NCBI GenBank assembly: GCA_026014615.1
Contig: JAOZHZ010000028.1
Coordinates: 248,001-312,000 of the forward strand
DNA: 64,000 nt
DNA from: Candidatus Bathyarchaeota archaeon
GTDB taxonomy: Archaea; Thermoproteota; Bathyarchaeia; Bathyarchaeales; Bathycorpusculaceae
Reading direction: 5' to 3'
A program made the translations under genes and the position numbers. Below the pieces are notes generated by a model. The model was not told the origin of the DNA. It made no database searches and worked only from the letters and a program-made list of their open reading frames with translations. Below, piece by piece: positions 48,689 through 57,536 of this stretch (the stretch's first letter is position 1; each line of letters begins with the position of its first letter).

Positions 48689-49136
48689 ATGAACCGCGAG
48701 GTCGAAAAAGAGTCCAAGTCGTGGAGGCAGGTCTTGCCTCTGCTCTTTATAGTCTATACCGTTCTTATAGTCGTACAGGTTGCCTTAGTCATCTTATCAT
48801 ATATCGACTTACCCATCTTTTTTGGCGGTGTTCTCGTAACCATTGTAACTGTTCCTCTTGTTTATGCAGTCTGGCATATTCAAACAAAATATCGGCACAC
48901 GCAAACTCTGCATGTTATTAACAAAATTGTCTTCATAGGCAACTGGTGCTTTACTCGGCTTCTCCCTAACTATGTTTTCGGTGGTTTTCATTCTCATAGT
49001 TACAGGCATGACTTACCCATTCAGTGCTCTTGGGTCCGTTCTGTCAATCATCCTCTTAGTTGTTATACCTACCACTGTTGGGGGATTTGTGGGGTACTCT
49101 ATAGGCAAACGACGAAATTACATGCCTTATACGTAA
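48689..49136 (+). pseudogene. Four-helix membrane protein with +1 frameshift
   Basis: ATG 48689 starts a membrane protein: hydrophobic helices LLFIVYTVLIVVQVALVI and FFGGVLVTIVTVPLVYAVW. After FIG (48938-48940) the frame becomes a different protein unless one base is removed; the +1 frame continues TGALLGFSLTMFSVVFILIV, PFSALGSVLSIILLVVIP and GYSIGKRRNYMPYT and stops at 49134-49136. So an intact form would have about 148 residues. GGAGGT lies twelve bases before the ATG. Function unknown. Confidence 0.65.
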
Positions 49137-49361
49137 CCCTACACACGCTCATTTCCTTTTCATTTCTGAACGAGCCCGAGAAGTTACGGATTTGTTCACC
49201 TTACCGCCATCGTGTTATGGTGAAAAACGGGTTAACCTATTTTAACCTGAAAGCTGCGTTTAGATTCAGAAAATGGCTTTTATACTGCACCAAGTTATCT
49301 GCTTCTCAATCTTCTACGGAAGATAAACGAGTTGAGATATCTATTCAGGTCAATGTGTCTT

Positions 49362-49640
49362 TTACAAAAATGTACGTATAATAGCTTCGCCTTTAGTTGA
49401 AAGGCTATAGAACTTTGAGTCTCCAAAATCTAAGCTTTTTACCAAGTTTTCTTTCTTTAGACGGTGAAGATGTTTTTGGACAGTCCACCAGTTCAGACGG
49501 ACGTCTTTTGCTATGCGATTACAGTTTTTGGGGCCCGAGAGCAAAGTAATCAAAATGTTCTTCCTTGAGTTAGCACCTTTAGTAAGGCTGAGCAAGACTA
49601 AAATCGGTGTTTCAAATTCGGCGTTCTCAGGCTTGCTCAT
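49362..49640 (-). CDS. Winged-helix ArsR-like regulator
   Basis: A 92-residue regulator with one winged helix: SRKNILITLLSGPKNCNRIA, then VRLNWWTVQKHLHRLKKENL and a wing (LDFGDSKFYSLSTKGEAII). The shape fits archaeal ArsR/MarR-like repressors. No ligand cysteines are seen. Nearest gene on the opposite strand is the broken membrane protein gene, whose end faces this gene's end. Confidence 0.75.
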   Translation of the reverse strand: MSKPENAEFETPILVLLSLTKGANSRKNILITLLSGPKNCNRIAKDVRLNWWTVQKHLHRLKKENLVKSLDFGDSKFYSLSTKGEAIIRTFL

Positions 49641-49877
49641 AGTAACCCCTCGTTTTTATGGGCATAACTATGAAAACACCCCTATCCCTCATATTGATCC
49701 ATGAAAAACTATCGTCCCTGCTTGTCCTGACTAAGTCCGTCTTCTTCATAGAGTCAACACCAATCCTTATTTTGCTGTATTAGCCTATAAAATTTATCGT
49801 GTGTGTTTAGTGTAAATTCCACTTTTCTGACATTACTTTTTTTTAATGGTTATGTGTGTGCGTTGTGGGTGAATGGT

Positions 49878-49992
49878 ATGAGGGTGTCTTTTGAGGCTCA
49901 GTGGGTTTTTGCGGAATCCTTTTTGGTCCACTAAGTCTTCTAATGGACTTTACGAGTACCTAAAAAACGTTTTCTGAAACCTCGAAGGCAAC
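49878..49992 (-). pseudogene. Decayed copy of the Lhr helicase 5' end
   Basis: Read on the minus strand, this reproduces the first 38 codons of the Lhr gene (47835-47948) with frame breaks. VSENVF-stop-VLVKSIRRL matches SENVFELLVKPVRRL, a shifted DQKGF matches EQKGF, and PTEPQKTP matches PTEPQEKT. About three quarters of bases are identical by eye. Same orientation as lhr. The rest of a helicase gene is missing, so it is a relic of a duplication or rearrangement. Confidence 0.65.
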
Positions 49993-50149
49993 GATGAAGT
50001 TTTGCTTTCAAAGAACTTGAATCTTACTTCTGTATCAGCGTGCTTTTGACATCAACTCGTAAATCTGAAACATGCATACAACAACCTTTTAAGCGAAAAA
50101 AACCTTAATTCAATGCAGGCTCACTATCAACCCGTAAGGAGCGCTTAAA

Positions 50150-50476
50150 GTGGAAATAAGCCGAAAAAAACTCAGAGAAGAAGTTTTAGACCGCGTCAAG
50201 TATGTCCGAACCTGTGTCATGGCACGGGAACTATGTCTCCTTGTACGGACCAACCGCGCCATTCTGGAACCCAAAGACGTCCAAGAAATCTGCAATTATA
50301 TCTCGGGCTTATGCAAAGAAGAAGGCTGTACTGAACCCAGTGAACTCTGCCGAAAAGCAGCTGTAGCTGTTGGCTCAGGTAACGAAAAAAAATATTTGGA
50401 GCTCTGTGCGCAAAGCTGTGTTAAATGTGGTGAAGCGAGAAGACCCACTTCAAAGAAAAACGCTTACGTGACCTAA
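50150..50476 (+). CDS. Small Cys-containing helical protein
   Basis: A 108-residue, helix-rich, basic protein with paired cysteines late in the chain (CKEEGCTEPSELCRK and CAQSCVKCGEARRP), compatible with one zinc site. I do not recognise the family. GTG start has AAGGAG eight bases upstream. It is followed at 28 nt by the aKMT-like gene, probably in one transcript. Confidence 0.6.
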   Translation: MEISRKKLREEVLDRVKYVRTCVMARELCLLVRTNRAILEPKDVQEICNYISGLCKEEGCTEPSELCRKAAVAVGSGNEKKYLELCAQSCVKCGEARRPTSKKNAYVT

Positions 50477-50504
50477 GCAAGAAACACTGGGAGGAAAAAT
50501 AACG

Positions 50505-50981
50505 TTGTTTATTGCGCCTTTTGTGCCCAGTCCAATGCCTGTGGTGCAGCATATGCTTGAACTTGCTCAGCTGAAACCTGGTGAAGTTTTTTTTGATTTA
50601 GGCTCTGGAGATGGACGTGCTGTTATTATGGCGGCGAAAACTTTCGGGGCGAAATCAGTAGGCGTTGAGATGCGGGAAGACTTGGCTAAGCGGGCGATGA
50701 GTGTAATCCACGATAACGGACTCAGCAACCGCGTAACCATAGTTAACGGCGACATGTTCAAAGTCGATTTAACCACCGCCGACGTGGTTTACCTCTACTT
50801 AACAACTAGCGCCAACGAGAAAGTGAAGCCAAAAATGGAAGCCGAGCTAAGAAAGGGCGTACGCATAGTCAGTCACGACTACGAGGTTTTAGGTTGGAAA
50901 CCAGTGAAGGTGGAGAACTTCGTAGAGAAACCCGCACTAGGGTACCCATCACATACTATTTACCTATATCATAAAGAGTAG
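50505..50981 (+). CDS. aKMT-like protein-lysine methyltransferase
   Basis: A 158-residue class I SAM methyltransferase. FFDLGSGDGRAVIMAA is SAM motif I, VGVEMRE motif II, and VVYLYLTTSANEKVKPK follows motif IV; the tail GYPSHTIYLYHKE matches aKMT of Sulfolobus, which methylates chromatin and other lysines. N-terminus (FIAPFVPSPMPVV) also matches. TTG start with GGGAGG upstream. Substrate is inferred from the family. Confidence 0.85.
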   Translation: MFIAPFVPSPMPVVQHMLELAQLKPGEVFFDLGSGDGRAVIMAAKTFGAKSVGVEMREDLAKRAMSVIHDNGLSNRVTIVNGDMFKVDLTTADVVYLYLTTSANEKVKPKMEAELRKGVRIVSHDYEVLGWKPVKVENFVEKPALGYPSHTIYLYHKE

Positions 50982-51093
50982 AAGCAACTTTTTTTGTCCT
51001 TTGGGCTCATATATCATGCAACCCGCTGGATGTAAGCCTGAACTGCGCTTCTTTGAAAGCTTAGCTATGTGAGTTCTAAGAATATTTGTTTGT

Positions 51094-51194
51094 CGCGGGC
51101 AAAGTGTGTCCCACGTAACCTAACACTCAGCTTCACAGCGGGGCGAAACGCTCCTCTATGCTAAGCTCTCTCTGGCGTGGGAAGTGTGCCCGCG
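51094..51194. ncRNA. Structured RNA-like element with nested helices
   Basis: Four nested helices: CGCGGGC 51094-51100 with GCCCGCG 51188-51194; TCCCACG 51109-51115 with CGTGGGA 51176-51182; AGCTT 51129-51133 with AAGCT 51163-51167; GGGGCG 51140-51145 with CGCTCC 51149-51154 around AAA (one G-U pair if transcribed plus). The internal loop has matching GTGTG parts on both sides. It lies in a 640-nt gene-free stretch before tRNA-His. Strand and family unknown; no resemblance to tRNA or the common archaeal RNAs that I can place. Confidence 0.4.
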
Positions 51195-51624
51195 TGTCTT
51201 TGCCATGTTGCACGTTTTGGTAAGAGCTAATGTTCACAGGTACAAGGTTTGTAACACTTGCTCCTCTGTTAGTTCCGTCTTACGTGCTTGCTCTCTGGCT
51301 GAGACAATTACAAGAAGGTACCTGGAGTTATTTGTTTATTTCCTCTCTGAAGAATTGCTGCACGTTTATCTCGGTTACTTTCGGTTAACTCAGGTTAGAA
51401 CAAATGGCCCATCTTTTTTCAAACACAGCTTCCTGCTCGGGTTAGGTTGAATGAAATCATTACGCCAAAATCTTTTGCTTGCGACAATTTCAGTTCGTCT
51501 AAACGTCAGGAAATATCTACACCTCAAGGTCTGGAAAGCTTTTGTCGACCAGATGTGCCTTTCCCAGTTTTAGACCTCAAAGAAGTGCTGTCAATTAGAC
51601 CTGTTTTTTGTCCTTGTGTTTTGA
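51195..51624. other. Gap between structured element and tRNA-His
   Basis: About 430 nt without a supported gene. The composition is mixed, and part of a longer RNA extending from the structured element cannot be excluded. Confidence 0.35.
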
Positions 51625-51701
51625 TGGGGCCGGGGCAGGGATTTGAACCCTGGCGAAAGGCTCCACAGGCCTCTATGCTAACCAAGCTACATTACCCCGG
51701 C
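51625..51701 (-). tRNA. tRNA-His (anticodon GTG), CCA encoded
   Basis: Folds into a clover leaf on the minus strand: acceptor GCCGGGG with CCCCGGC, D-arm ATGT/GCAT, anticodon stem GAGGC/GCCTT with loop CTGTGGA giving anticodon GTG, and T-arm CAGGG/CCCTG with TTCAAAT. The base just before position 1 (51702) is G and discriminator 73 is C, the identity signs of tRNA-His. CCA is encoded at 51625-51627. There is no intron. Confidence 0.93.
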
Positions 51702-51702
51702 C

Positions 51703-52020
51703 ACGCACGTTAGGAGTTGCCGCTTTTTTCGATGCACGTTTTGCTTGGCTCTTACTATTTTCCTTTCCTGAGCGATATTAAGTTGTCCTTTTAGCAGACA
51801 AGTTTGACGCCTGATGCTGTTAAGTTTTTTCTTCAGGGTTCTTCCTTTTGGTGCATGTGGAAGAATGTGTAAGTGTTCGTCATGCTTTTTATGGATTTTC
51901 TTCCGCGTTCCTGCGTAGGTTCTGTCCTTTTGCATTGAGGCGGCTTTTTTGGTGGCTTAAAATCCGTAAGTCGACTGTTTCTGCAAAGCCAATTGCAAAA
52001 ACCGCCCTGCTTTGTCTGGG
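51703..52020. other. Gap between tRNA-His and dehydrogenase gene
   Basis: About 320 nt. A minus-strand open frame (51687-51935, 82 codons) is basic (KIHKKHDEHLHILP) but ends inside the tRNA gene and lacks a ribosome site, so I do not call it a gene. Confidence 0.4.
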
Positions 52021-53049
52021 TTATTGCGTGTTGGGTTCCAGTATCACCTTAAGCGACTCGCCCGCTGTCGCTACGAGCCTAAAGCCCTCCGCTGCCTGTG
52101 TAAGCGGCAGCCTGTGTGTAATCATATCTGTCACGTTCACCTTTTTCGCTGTGAGCAACGCCAAGGATTCTTCCAAGTCCTGCGGGGCAGCGCCGTAGCT
52201 GGTTTTCAAGGTGACTTCGTTGCGCCAAAAATCCGTTATAGGCAAGGGAACGCGTACGGTGGGGTCGGGCACAGCAAAGAACAAGATGGAGCCGCCTTTG
52301 TCTACGCACCCCAGTGATGCCGTTGCTGCTTGTGTTGCGCCTGTACAGACGATTACTTGGTCGGCTAAGCGTCCACCGTTGATTTCTTTGAGTTTTTGAG
52401 GGAGATTCTCTTTTGCGTTTATGGTTTGGTCAGCGCCGAATTTTTCTGCCTGCGTAAGCCTAAACGGGTTAATGTCCGCCACAACAACATTTTGGACACC
52501 TTTAGCTTTGGCTAGCTGCGTATGCAGTATGCCCGCTAATCCGCCGCCTATAATCAGCACCGTGTCGTCTTTTTGCAGTGCGGAAAGTCTCTGTCCTCTG
52601 ACCACGCATGCCAAGGGCTCGATGAAGGTGCCTTCCTCAAAAGACATGTCATCGGGTAGAGGGTAGACTCCGTTTTCCACGTTAATTTTGGGCACACGGA
52701 TGTATTGGGCGAAGCCGCCTGGATAATAGTTCGTGGTATGTAGGGTTTGGCATGCTGTGTGGTGTCCTCGTTTGCAGTAGCGGCAGCTGTTGCAGGGTAC
52801 ATGATGGGAGACAAATACGCGGTCACCCATTTGATGTTGAGAGACGTTTTTGCCGACTTGGTCTATGATGCCTGTGGCTTCGTGACCCAACACTTTGGGT
52901 GCTTTTGGTACGCGGTACCATTCGGTGACGTCGCTTCCGCATATGCCCGACGCCATTACTTTGAGTAGAAATTCGTCGTCGCCGATTTCGGGTTTAGGCA
53001 TTTCCTGTATGCGTACGTCGTTGTTGTTGTAGTACATGGCGACAAGCAT
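52021..53049 (-). CDS. Zinc-dependent medium-chain dehydrogenase
   Basis: About 342 residues, MDR alcohol/polyol dehydrogenase type. Catalytic zinc residues GICGSDV (Cys) and GHEATG (His, Glu), four structural-zinc cysteines in CNSCRYCKRGHHTAC, and the nucleotide-binding GGGLAG followed by ADINPFR, whose Asp favours NAD over NADP. ATG 53049 is chosen for the upstream GGTGA. The upstream neighbour is the LsrF-like aldolase (29 nt away), so both probably act on related carbonyl substrates. Confidence 0.9.
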   Translation of the reverse strand: MLVAMYYNNNDVRIQEMPKPEIGDDEFLLKVMASGICGSDVTEWYRVPKAPKVLGHEATGIIDQVGKNVSQHQMGDRVFVSHHVPCNSCRYCKRGHHTACQTLHTTNYYPGGFAQYIRVPKINVENGVYPLPDDMSFEEGTFIEPLACVVRGQRLSALQKDDTVLIIGGGLAGILHTQLAKAKGVQNVVVADINPFRLTQAEKFGADQTINAKENLPQKLKEINGGRLADQVIVCTGATQAATASLGCVDKGGSILFFAVPDPTVRVPLPITDFWRNEVTLKTSYGAAPQDLEESLALLTAKKVNVTDMITHRLPLTQAAEGFRLVATAGESLKVILEPNTQ

Positions 53050-53078
53050 CAAAGTCACCGAAAAAAGAAAAGGGCAGG

Positions 53079-53873
53079 TTAGGCTTTGCCTGCTTTGACT
53101 TGGTTGTAGAGGTCTTCCGCTTCTTGGGGCGTATAGTTCTTGTGGACTATGGCTTGGATGGCACGCATTGAAGCAACGGGCGCCTCAGTTTGCCAGATGT
53201 TTCGTCCAAGGTTAACGCCTATAGCGCCTTTCTGCATACCGTCGTACACGAAGTCGAAAACTTCACGCTGCGTCTCAGTTTTAGGACCACCGGCGATTAC
53301 GATGGGTACGGGACAGCCATCAACAACCTTCTCAAATTTGTCCTTGCAGTAGTAGGTTTTGACTACTCGGGCGCCTATTTCGGCGGAAATTCTTGCGACC
53401 AACGCCAAGTATCGGGCTTCGCGTTTTTCCAGTTCTTTTCCAACAGAGGTTACTGCCATGACGGGTATTCCGTAGTCTTCGCATTCATCCACCAGTTTGC
53501 CGAGGTTGGTTAAGCTTTTGTTTTCGCCGCCTGTTCCCACGAAAACTGACATTGAAACGGCGGATGCGTTAAGCCTGATGACCTCTTTGACGGAGGTGAC
53601 TATGCTTTCGGCGGTCATGTCACCGATTACGCTTACTGCTCCTGAAACCCGCATAATGTAGGGTTTTGAGATTGTTGGGTCTATGCAGTTTCGCAGCACA
53701 CCCCGTGTAAGCATTAAGGCGTCTGCGTATTGCCAAAGGGGTTTGATGGTTTCTGCGGGTTTTTCAAGGCAGTGAGTTGGACCTTGGAAGTATCCGTGGT
53801 CTACTGGCAAAAACAGTGCTTTGCCGTCTTTCTGGATTAAGTGGGATAAACGGTTTTTCATTCCCCATTCCAT
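53079..53873 (-). CDS. lsrF: LsrF-like class I aldolase/thiolase
   Basis: A 264-residue TIM-barrel enzyme of the DeoC/FbaB type closest to LsrF, the 3-hydroxy-5-phosphonooxypentane-2,4-dione thiolase. DHGYFQGPT near residue 25, MLTRGVLR, and the Schiff-base motif VVKTYY (Lys172) match LsrF. In archaea, such enzymes may be fructose-bisphosphate or amino-sugar aldolases, so the exact substrate is uncertain. It starts 3 nt after the upstream gene. Confidence 0.8.
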   Translation of the reverse strand: MEWGMKNRLSHLIQKDGKALFLPVDHGYFQGPTHCLEKPAETIKPLWQYADALMLTRGVLRNCIDPTISKPYIMRVSGAVSVIGDMTAESIVTSVKEVIRLNASAVSMSVFVGTGGENKSLTNLGKLVDECEDYGIPVMAVTSVGKELEKREARYLALVARISAEIGARVVKTYYCKDKFEKVVDGCPVPIVIAGGPKTETQREVFDFVYDGMQKGAIGVNLGRNIWQTEAPVASMRAIQAIVHKNYTPQEAEDLYNQVKAGKA

Positions 53874-53876
53874 GTT

Positions 53877-54110
53877 TCATCGCTCCGTGGATTCTTTGGG
53901 TCGAACGATTAAATAACCTTTTTTGATGAGCCAGTGGTGGAACTGCCAAGTGGAGTAACGACAGGCGGTTTGACAGGTCTGCCTAATCAATTCGTAAGCG
54001 TCAGGATTGTCTTTTAGGGTATTCAGCGTCTCCTGCACGGGGCAGTTTACGTCGTTACAAAATTCACGTCTTTTATACTCGGTGAAGTCTTCTAAGGAGG
54101 ACATGTTCAT
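53877..54110 (-). CDS. Small Cys/Trp protein upstream of aldolase
   Basis: A 77-residue protein with cysteine pairs (FCNDVNCPVQ and CQTACRYSTWQFHHW), suitable for a metal site. No family recognised. Its stop is 3 nt before the aldolase start, so it is the first gene of this operon. A start at codon 3 (MSSLEDF) is also possible. Confidence 0.6.
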   Translation of the reverse strand: MNMSSLEDFTEYKRREFCNDVNCPVQETLNTLKDNPDAYELIRQTCQTACRYSTWQFHHWLIKKGYLIVRPKESTER

Positions 54111-54166
54111 CGATATTTACTGCTCGCTAAAGGTTAATAAAACTGCCCAGTTCCAGCCACCAACAA

Positions 54167-54230
54167 CCTATTTGCCGTCTATTTGGATGCTAATATCCAA
54201 TCTATGCAGCAGAATAGGAGGGGGTCTATG
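54167..54230 (+). repeat. Dispersed repeat, copy 2
   Basis: Matches copy 1 over about 64 bp at lower identity: CCTATTTGCCGTCTATTTGG, then GGATGCTAATATCCAATC and GGAGGGGGTCTATG near its end. It is tandem with copy 3 about 30 bp downstream. Confidence 0.6.
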
Positions 54231-54430
54231 CTGAAAGAAAAGCGGAAATCAAGGAATCAGTCTATTTGGTTGCTATTAGTAATTGTATGCAGAAACGATA
54301 GGGGGTCTACGTTTTCTCTGAAGGTTATTATGTTGCTATTGGCGAATTCTCGGGTCAAAGCAGTTGGAAGAAGTTGTTGTTCCCCGTTCGTTGTTGATTT
54401 GGGGAAATTTATTATAGATTCAACGTCGAG
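54231..54430. other. Leader region of the sedolisin gene
   Basis: Holds repeat copy 3 and AT-rich DNA. GTTGCTATTGGCGAATT at about 54335-54351 recurs, slightly altered, at about 60861-60876. An 85-codon open frame that overlaps the sedolisin start out of frame is not supported. Confidence 0.4.
54261..54310 (+). repeat. Dispersed repeat, copy 3
   Basis: TCTATTTGGTTGCTATTAGT followed by AATTGTATGCAGAAACGATA and GGGGGTCTAC. Over 49 bp only two bases differ from copy 1 at 2924-2984 (in the opposite orientation). It lies about 120 bp before the sedolisin start codon. Confidence 0.75.
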
Positions 54431-57400
54431 ATGCTTTTAGAGGAAAAGGGACCTTTGAAAAAGCTCCACGCGGCAGCATTCAGCATATTTCTGGTTTGTG
54501 CTCTGCTTTTGGTCGGCAGCGCCCTAAACTTTGCCCTAGCCTACCAAACCCAGCCTGAAACCCAATGGTTTGCCCGTCCTCTTTATCTTGCTGAACCAGC
54601 CGCAGCCTATACAGCCGCGGGGTATTCACCTAATCAAATTCGTGCTGCCTATAATTTGCCTTCTTCAGGTGGTGAAGGAACCACCATAGCTATAATCGTA
54701 GCCTACGACGCAGTTACCATTCGGGAAGACTTAAACGTGTTCTGTAACGAGTTCGATTTACCCCCACTGACCGAAGAAACATTCAAAATCCACAAAATGA
54801 GCAAACGCATCGAAACAAACAGCAACTGGTCAAAAGAAGCCGCCTTGGACGTGGAGTGGGCACATGCCATAGCGCCTCAAGCAAACATACTTCTTGTTGA
54901 AGCACGTTCACCCGCGTTAAGCGACCTTCTTTTGGCAATTGATCACGCCAGCGAACAACCTGACGTGGTTTCCGTATCCATGAGCTGGGGCAACGACGAA
55001 TTCTTCCATCAAACCACCTACGACTCCCACCTAACAAACCAGTACGGAACAGTTTTTTTTGCTGCTTCAGGCGATGACGGAGCAGGAGTGCTTTGGCCCG
55101 CCAGTTCAGTGAACGCGGTCGCCGTTGGAGGAACCACTCTTAGCCTTAACGCGGACGGTTCAGTTTCTTCTGAGGCTGCATGGAGCGGCAGCGGCGGAGG
55201 AATAAGCAACTACGAATCTAAACCTGAATATCAAGCTACGTACGGATTAAGCGGAAACAAACGTTCTGTCCCCGACGTATCCTACAACGCCAACCCACAC
55301 ACAGGGGTCGCGGTTTACTGTGACGGCAACTGGTACCGTATGGGCGGAACAAGCGCTGGCGCTCCTCAATGGGCTGCCATACACGCCCTGGGGCAGTCAG
55401 CTTCAAACGCGAACCTGTACCAGAAAGCAAAATCAAACGCCAGCGCCTTCTACTTCAGGGATATTTATTCGGGAACAAACGGCGCATACAGTGCAGTAGA
55501 GGGTTATGACCTTGTTACAGGTTTAGGGAGTCCGTTGACAAGCAACTTTGAGGCAACAACCGAAAACAATTCCGTAACCCTGAGACCCGCCGCCCATTCT
55601 TCGCCGCTGAACGCAGAAAACCAATTCACCGTCAACTACGTTTACAACGGCATGCAAAGGACTGCTTACGCTTCGGACGGTACCTTGACGTTAACTATTG
55701 ACTTAGGCTCCGATTTAACCGTGAGTGGAGCATCCACGGGTTCTTTGGCTCAGGAGAAATGGGTCTTTAACTCAGACGCTGACGCCGTTACAGGTTCAAA
55801 CCTTACGCTTTACTACTACGATTTAGTTGCTCAAGAGGCAAGCTGCACAGGGGCAGACGGAGATAACCCGCCGAACCCACCACTTACGTACACCACAGCC
55901 CCCTCCACGCCGTCGGGTCAGCAGTCACCGCAAACTACCACCTTAAGCTTGAACCCAAATCCACAGACGGTGTGGGCTTTGAAAGGGTCAGAAGCATCCG
56001 TAACAAACCCGCTTCCTGTAAGCTCAACTGAAAGGTGGTTCACCCCCAATAGCTCAGTTCAAATTCAGGGTGCAGGAACATTGTCTTTCTTGTATCAACA
56101 GCAGTGCCTGCTTAGCATCACAGGCACAAAGCAAAACACTCAATGGTACAACAGTGGCGAAACAGCCCAAGTCACCGTTCCAGCAGTTTCAGAAAGAACT
56201 TTTGGCACAGGGCAAAGATTTGCCTCATACTCTATTGATGAAGGCACAGCAGTTCAAGTGCAGCCCACACTGGGAAACGTGAGTATCTTAGTTACAATGG
56301 ATAGTCCGCATACGCTGGAACTGAGTTCAATTAAGCAGTACCAAATAGTGTTGGATGACGCTGCAATGTCAGTTTTGGCGTCTGTGACGCCGCCGACAAT
56401 ACGCGGAGACAACTACTGGTATGACCAAGCCACCCCGATTGTGTTGACCCTCAATGGAGTACGCAACCGTTCAGGAGGCATCGGACAAAGAGTATCCGCA
56501 TTCAGCTTAAATGGCTTATCCACAGCAGTATCTTCAGCTGATTCTGTTACCGTGATAGATATGCCGCTTTTTTCTGCCCAGACCGTTTCAGCCATCCTCG
56601 TCAACCAATACCAACTGCTTACGCCTTCAGGTTCGGTCAACTCAGTTACCTTACCCGCCATAAACGGCGATGCAGGATGGTACGACGCCCAAACCGCCGT
56701 TACCGTGGCATTTGATTACACATGGAATGAAACCCCGACCTCACGACTAAACGCAGTTGGCTATACAATCGGACAAGATACAACAATGGATATCCAGCGA
56801 GCGCAGAACGGAACCTTCCTAGTACAAGTAACCTTAACCAAACCAGAAACCATTGCCGTATTGTCTGTAACCCAGTACCCCGTTTCGTTCCAGTTCATAG
56901 ACCAAAACGGAAACGCACTTACGCCGTCAAAGTTCGAGATAGAAACAGATACCGTAGCAATTGAATCGCCGCGGAATGGCTTGTGGCTTGACGGCGGAGC
57001 AAAATTCCGAATCAACAGCGTCATTTGGCAAAACGCGGAAGTCAAACCCGCCCAACAGTTAAGTTACGAGACGAATGCTGCAGTCGGCGAAGTGGTTCAA
57101 TGCCAAGTTTACGACGCCTCTATATCCGTAAAAGACTTTCTTGGTTTCCCTGTTTCTGGTGCCGAAGTGACAGTGACGCTGGCAAACCAAACCGTAATCC
57201 AAACCGTTACTTCAAACGACGGGGTAGTTACGGTCACAAGGATTCCTGTTGGAACATTCAACGCCAAAGCAACTTATCTGGGAACATCAGCTACAGCAAC
57301 GGGCAACGCCTCCCAGCAACCTGTGACAACGATGCAGGTCCTGCTCAGTTTTCCCACAGTTTTAGCGATTTTGGCTGTAGCGTTTTCAGTTGTGACAGTT

Positions 57401-57451
57401 GTTTTCATTGCAGTTCAGAAACAGAAGGGTTCAAGAAAACATAGGACATAG
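54431..57451 (+). CDS. Sedolisin (peptidase S53) without pro-domain, surface anchored
   Basis: A 1006-residue exported serine-carboxyl peptidase. Signal peptide about 11-37, then directly the catalytic domain: Glu136 and Asp140 (KEAALDVEW), Asp215 (SGDDG), Ser308 (GGTSAGAP), and the calcium-binding end (FRDIYSG..GYDLVTGLGSP). Most S53 enzymes carry a pro-domain of about 170 residues, which is missing here. Beta-rich repeats (LSSIKQYQIV and related, about 530-880), a final Ig-like domain and a membrane helix with tail QKQKGSRKHRT follow. Acid-type extracellular proteolysis is likely. Confidence 0.9.
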   Translation: MLLEEKGPLKKLHAAAFSIFLVCALLLVGSALNFALAYQTQPETQWFARPLYLAEPAAAYTAAGYSPNQIRAAYNLPSSGGEGTTIAIIVAYDAVTIREDLNVFCNEFDLPPLTEETFKIHKMSKRIETNSNWSKEAALDVEWAHAIAPQANILLVEARSPALSDLLLAIDHASEQPDVVSVSMSWGNDEFFHQTTYDSHLTNQYGTVFFAASGDDGAGVLWPASSVNAVAVGGTTLSLNADGSVSSEAAWSGSGGGISNYESKPEYQATYGLSGNKRSVPDVSYNANPHTGVAVYCDGNWYRMGGTSAGAPQWAAIHALGQSASNANLYQKAKSNASAFYFRDIYSGTNGAYSAVEGYDLVTGLGSPLTSNFEATTENNSVTLRPAAHSSPLNAENQFTVNYVYNGMQRTAYASDGTLTLTIDLGSDLTVSGASTGSLAQEKWVFNSDADAVTGSNLTLYYYDLVAQEASCTGADGDNPPNPPLTYTTAPSTPSGQQSPQTTTLSLNPNPQTVWALKGSEASVTNPLPVSSTERWFTPNSSVQIQGAGTLSFLYQQQCLLSITGTKQNTQWYNSGETAQVTVPAVSERTFGTGQRFASYSIDEGTAVQVQPTLGNVSILVTMDSPHTLELSSIKQYQIVLDDAAMSVLASVTPPTIRGDNYWYDQATPIVLTLNGVRNRSGGIGQRVSAFSLNGLSTAVSSADSVTVIDMPLFSAQTVSAILVNQYQLLTPSGSVNSVTLPAINGDAGWYDAQTAVTVAFDYTWNETPTSRLNAVGYTIGQDTTMDIQRAQNGTFLVQVTLTKPETIAVLSVTQYPVSFQFIDQNGNALTPSKFEIETDTVAIESPRNGLWLDGGAKFRINSVIWQNAEVKPAQQLSYETNAAVGEVVQCQVYDASISVKDFLGFPVSGAEVTVTLANQTVIQTVTSNDGVVTVTRIPVGTFNAKATYLGTSATATGNASQQPVTTMQVLLSFPTVLAILAVAFSVVTVVFIAVQKQKGSRKHRT

Positions 57452-57536
57452 GTTTTTCCGCCGTTTAGCAACTTGGACACTGTGTATATGTTGTTTTCCG
57501 ATAAGCTTTTTAATTTTCCCAAACAACACTGGATGA

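Noticed and set aside
51687-51935. Basic 82-codon frame after tRNA-His
   Set aside because: Runs into the tRNA gene and lacks a ribosome site; basic composition alone is weak evidence.
54167-54310. CRISPR array from the tandem repeat copies
   Set aside because: Only two copies with unequal identity, no uniform spacers and no cas genes.
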